This document shows, piece after piece, positions 13,150-13,281 of a stretch of 13,281 nt of DNA. This stretch comes from Aphodoplasma sp045592745 (GTDB lineage: Bacteria > Bacillota > Clostridia > UBA1381 > UMGS1253): the NCBI GenBank assembly GCA_045592745.1, contig JAZNVH010000001.1, positions 1 through 13,281 on the forward strand, in the 5' to 3' direction. The notes under the pieces are model-generated. The model worked only from the letters and a program-made list of their open reading frames with translations, did not search any database and was not told where the DNA came from. The position numbers and the translations under genes were made by a program. How positions within the stretch are numbered: position 1 is the stretch's first letter; every line of letters starts with the position of its first letter.

Positions 13150-13281
13150 ATGACTAACGAAAATTATTTGTTAAATTCATTTGATACTGTATTCCCACTG
13201 GACAAAAGCTATAAAAAGAATTATAATGGAATAAACACAGTGCAAAAAAATGTTTTTGATGATACTTTTGCAAATTCTGCT
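13150..13281 (+). CDS. Start of an unrecognised protein, cut by the right edge
   Basis: An open frame from ATG at 13150 runs to the end of the window (44 codons, no stop). The peptide begins MTNENYLLNSFDTVFPLDKSY and is polar, rich in Asn, Asp, Phe and Tyr, with no signal peptide or membrane helix so far. The ribosome binding site is weak (GTGAG about 3 bases upstream, or GGGA about 9 bases upstream), and a TTG at 13135 is an alternative in-frame start. It follows the ssrA terminator, so it should have its own promoter, but I do not see a convincing one in 13078-13149. Coding status is plausible but not proven. Confidence 0.5.
   Translation, partial: MTNENYLLNSFDTVFPLDKSYKKNYNGINTVQKNVFDDTFANSA

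Overview
The window looks like a chromosome segment from an endospore-forming, AT-rich member of the Clostridia (Firmicutes). The evidence is a full-length spoIIE behind a Spo0A-type promoter, strong AGGAGG-like ribosome binding sites, a DUF6062 protein, a clostridial NifS/NifU pair and an OGG1-type glycosylase. I cannot name the genus. I see no insertion sequence, prophage, CRISPR array or tRNA. Most of the region is core chromosome.

Left part (1-2218): two minus-strand genes, a DUF6062 protein and then an overlapping secreted-protein gene cut by the left edge, diverge from an 8-oxoguanine DNA glycosylase gene on the plus strand. The two divergent promoters lie almost exactly on top of each other.

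Centre (2219-5997): tyrS has its own promoter and is followed closely by thyA, a folA gene with an extra C-terminal domain, and rnhA. ThyA makes dTMP and leaves dihydrofolate, which DHFR recycles. RNase HI removes RNA from RNA:DNA hybrids, so the group centres on DNA precursor supply and replication hygiene. A long hairpin separates rnhA from a small YkuS/UPF0180-like gene and covers that gene's ribosome binding site.

Next (6000-7754): a near-consensus promoter drives nifS-nifU (cysteine desulfurase plus Fe-S scaffold, overlapping by 8 bp), closed by a strong bidirectional terminator. Convergent to it on the minus strand lie a 70-residue membrane protein gene and spoIIE, the sporulation phosphatase that activates sigma F. 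The 276-bp gap at 10441-10716 holds the divergent spoIIE and MATE promoters. The spoIIE promoter has a 21-bp spacer and an exact Spo0A box.

Right part (10636-13281): a MATE-family transporter gene, smpB and ssrA (tmRNA), in that order on the plus strand. SmpB and tmRNA are the two partners of trans-translation and sit next to each other. ssrA has its own strong promoter and terminator. A new gene of unknown function starts at 13150 and leaves the window.

The points most worth a second look are the DHFR fusion, the duplicated Cys/His modules of the DUF6062 protein, the hairpin over the UPF0180-like start, the overlapping divergent promoters, the spoIIE promoter architecture and a T-loop substitution in the tmRNA. 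I did not find a clear new multi-gene system.
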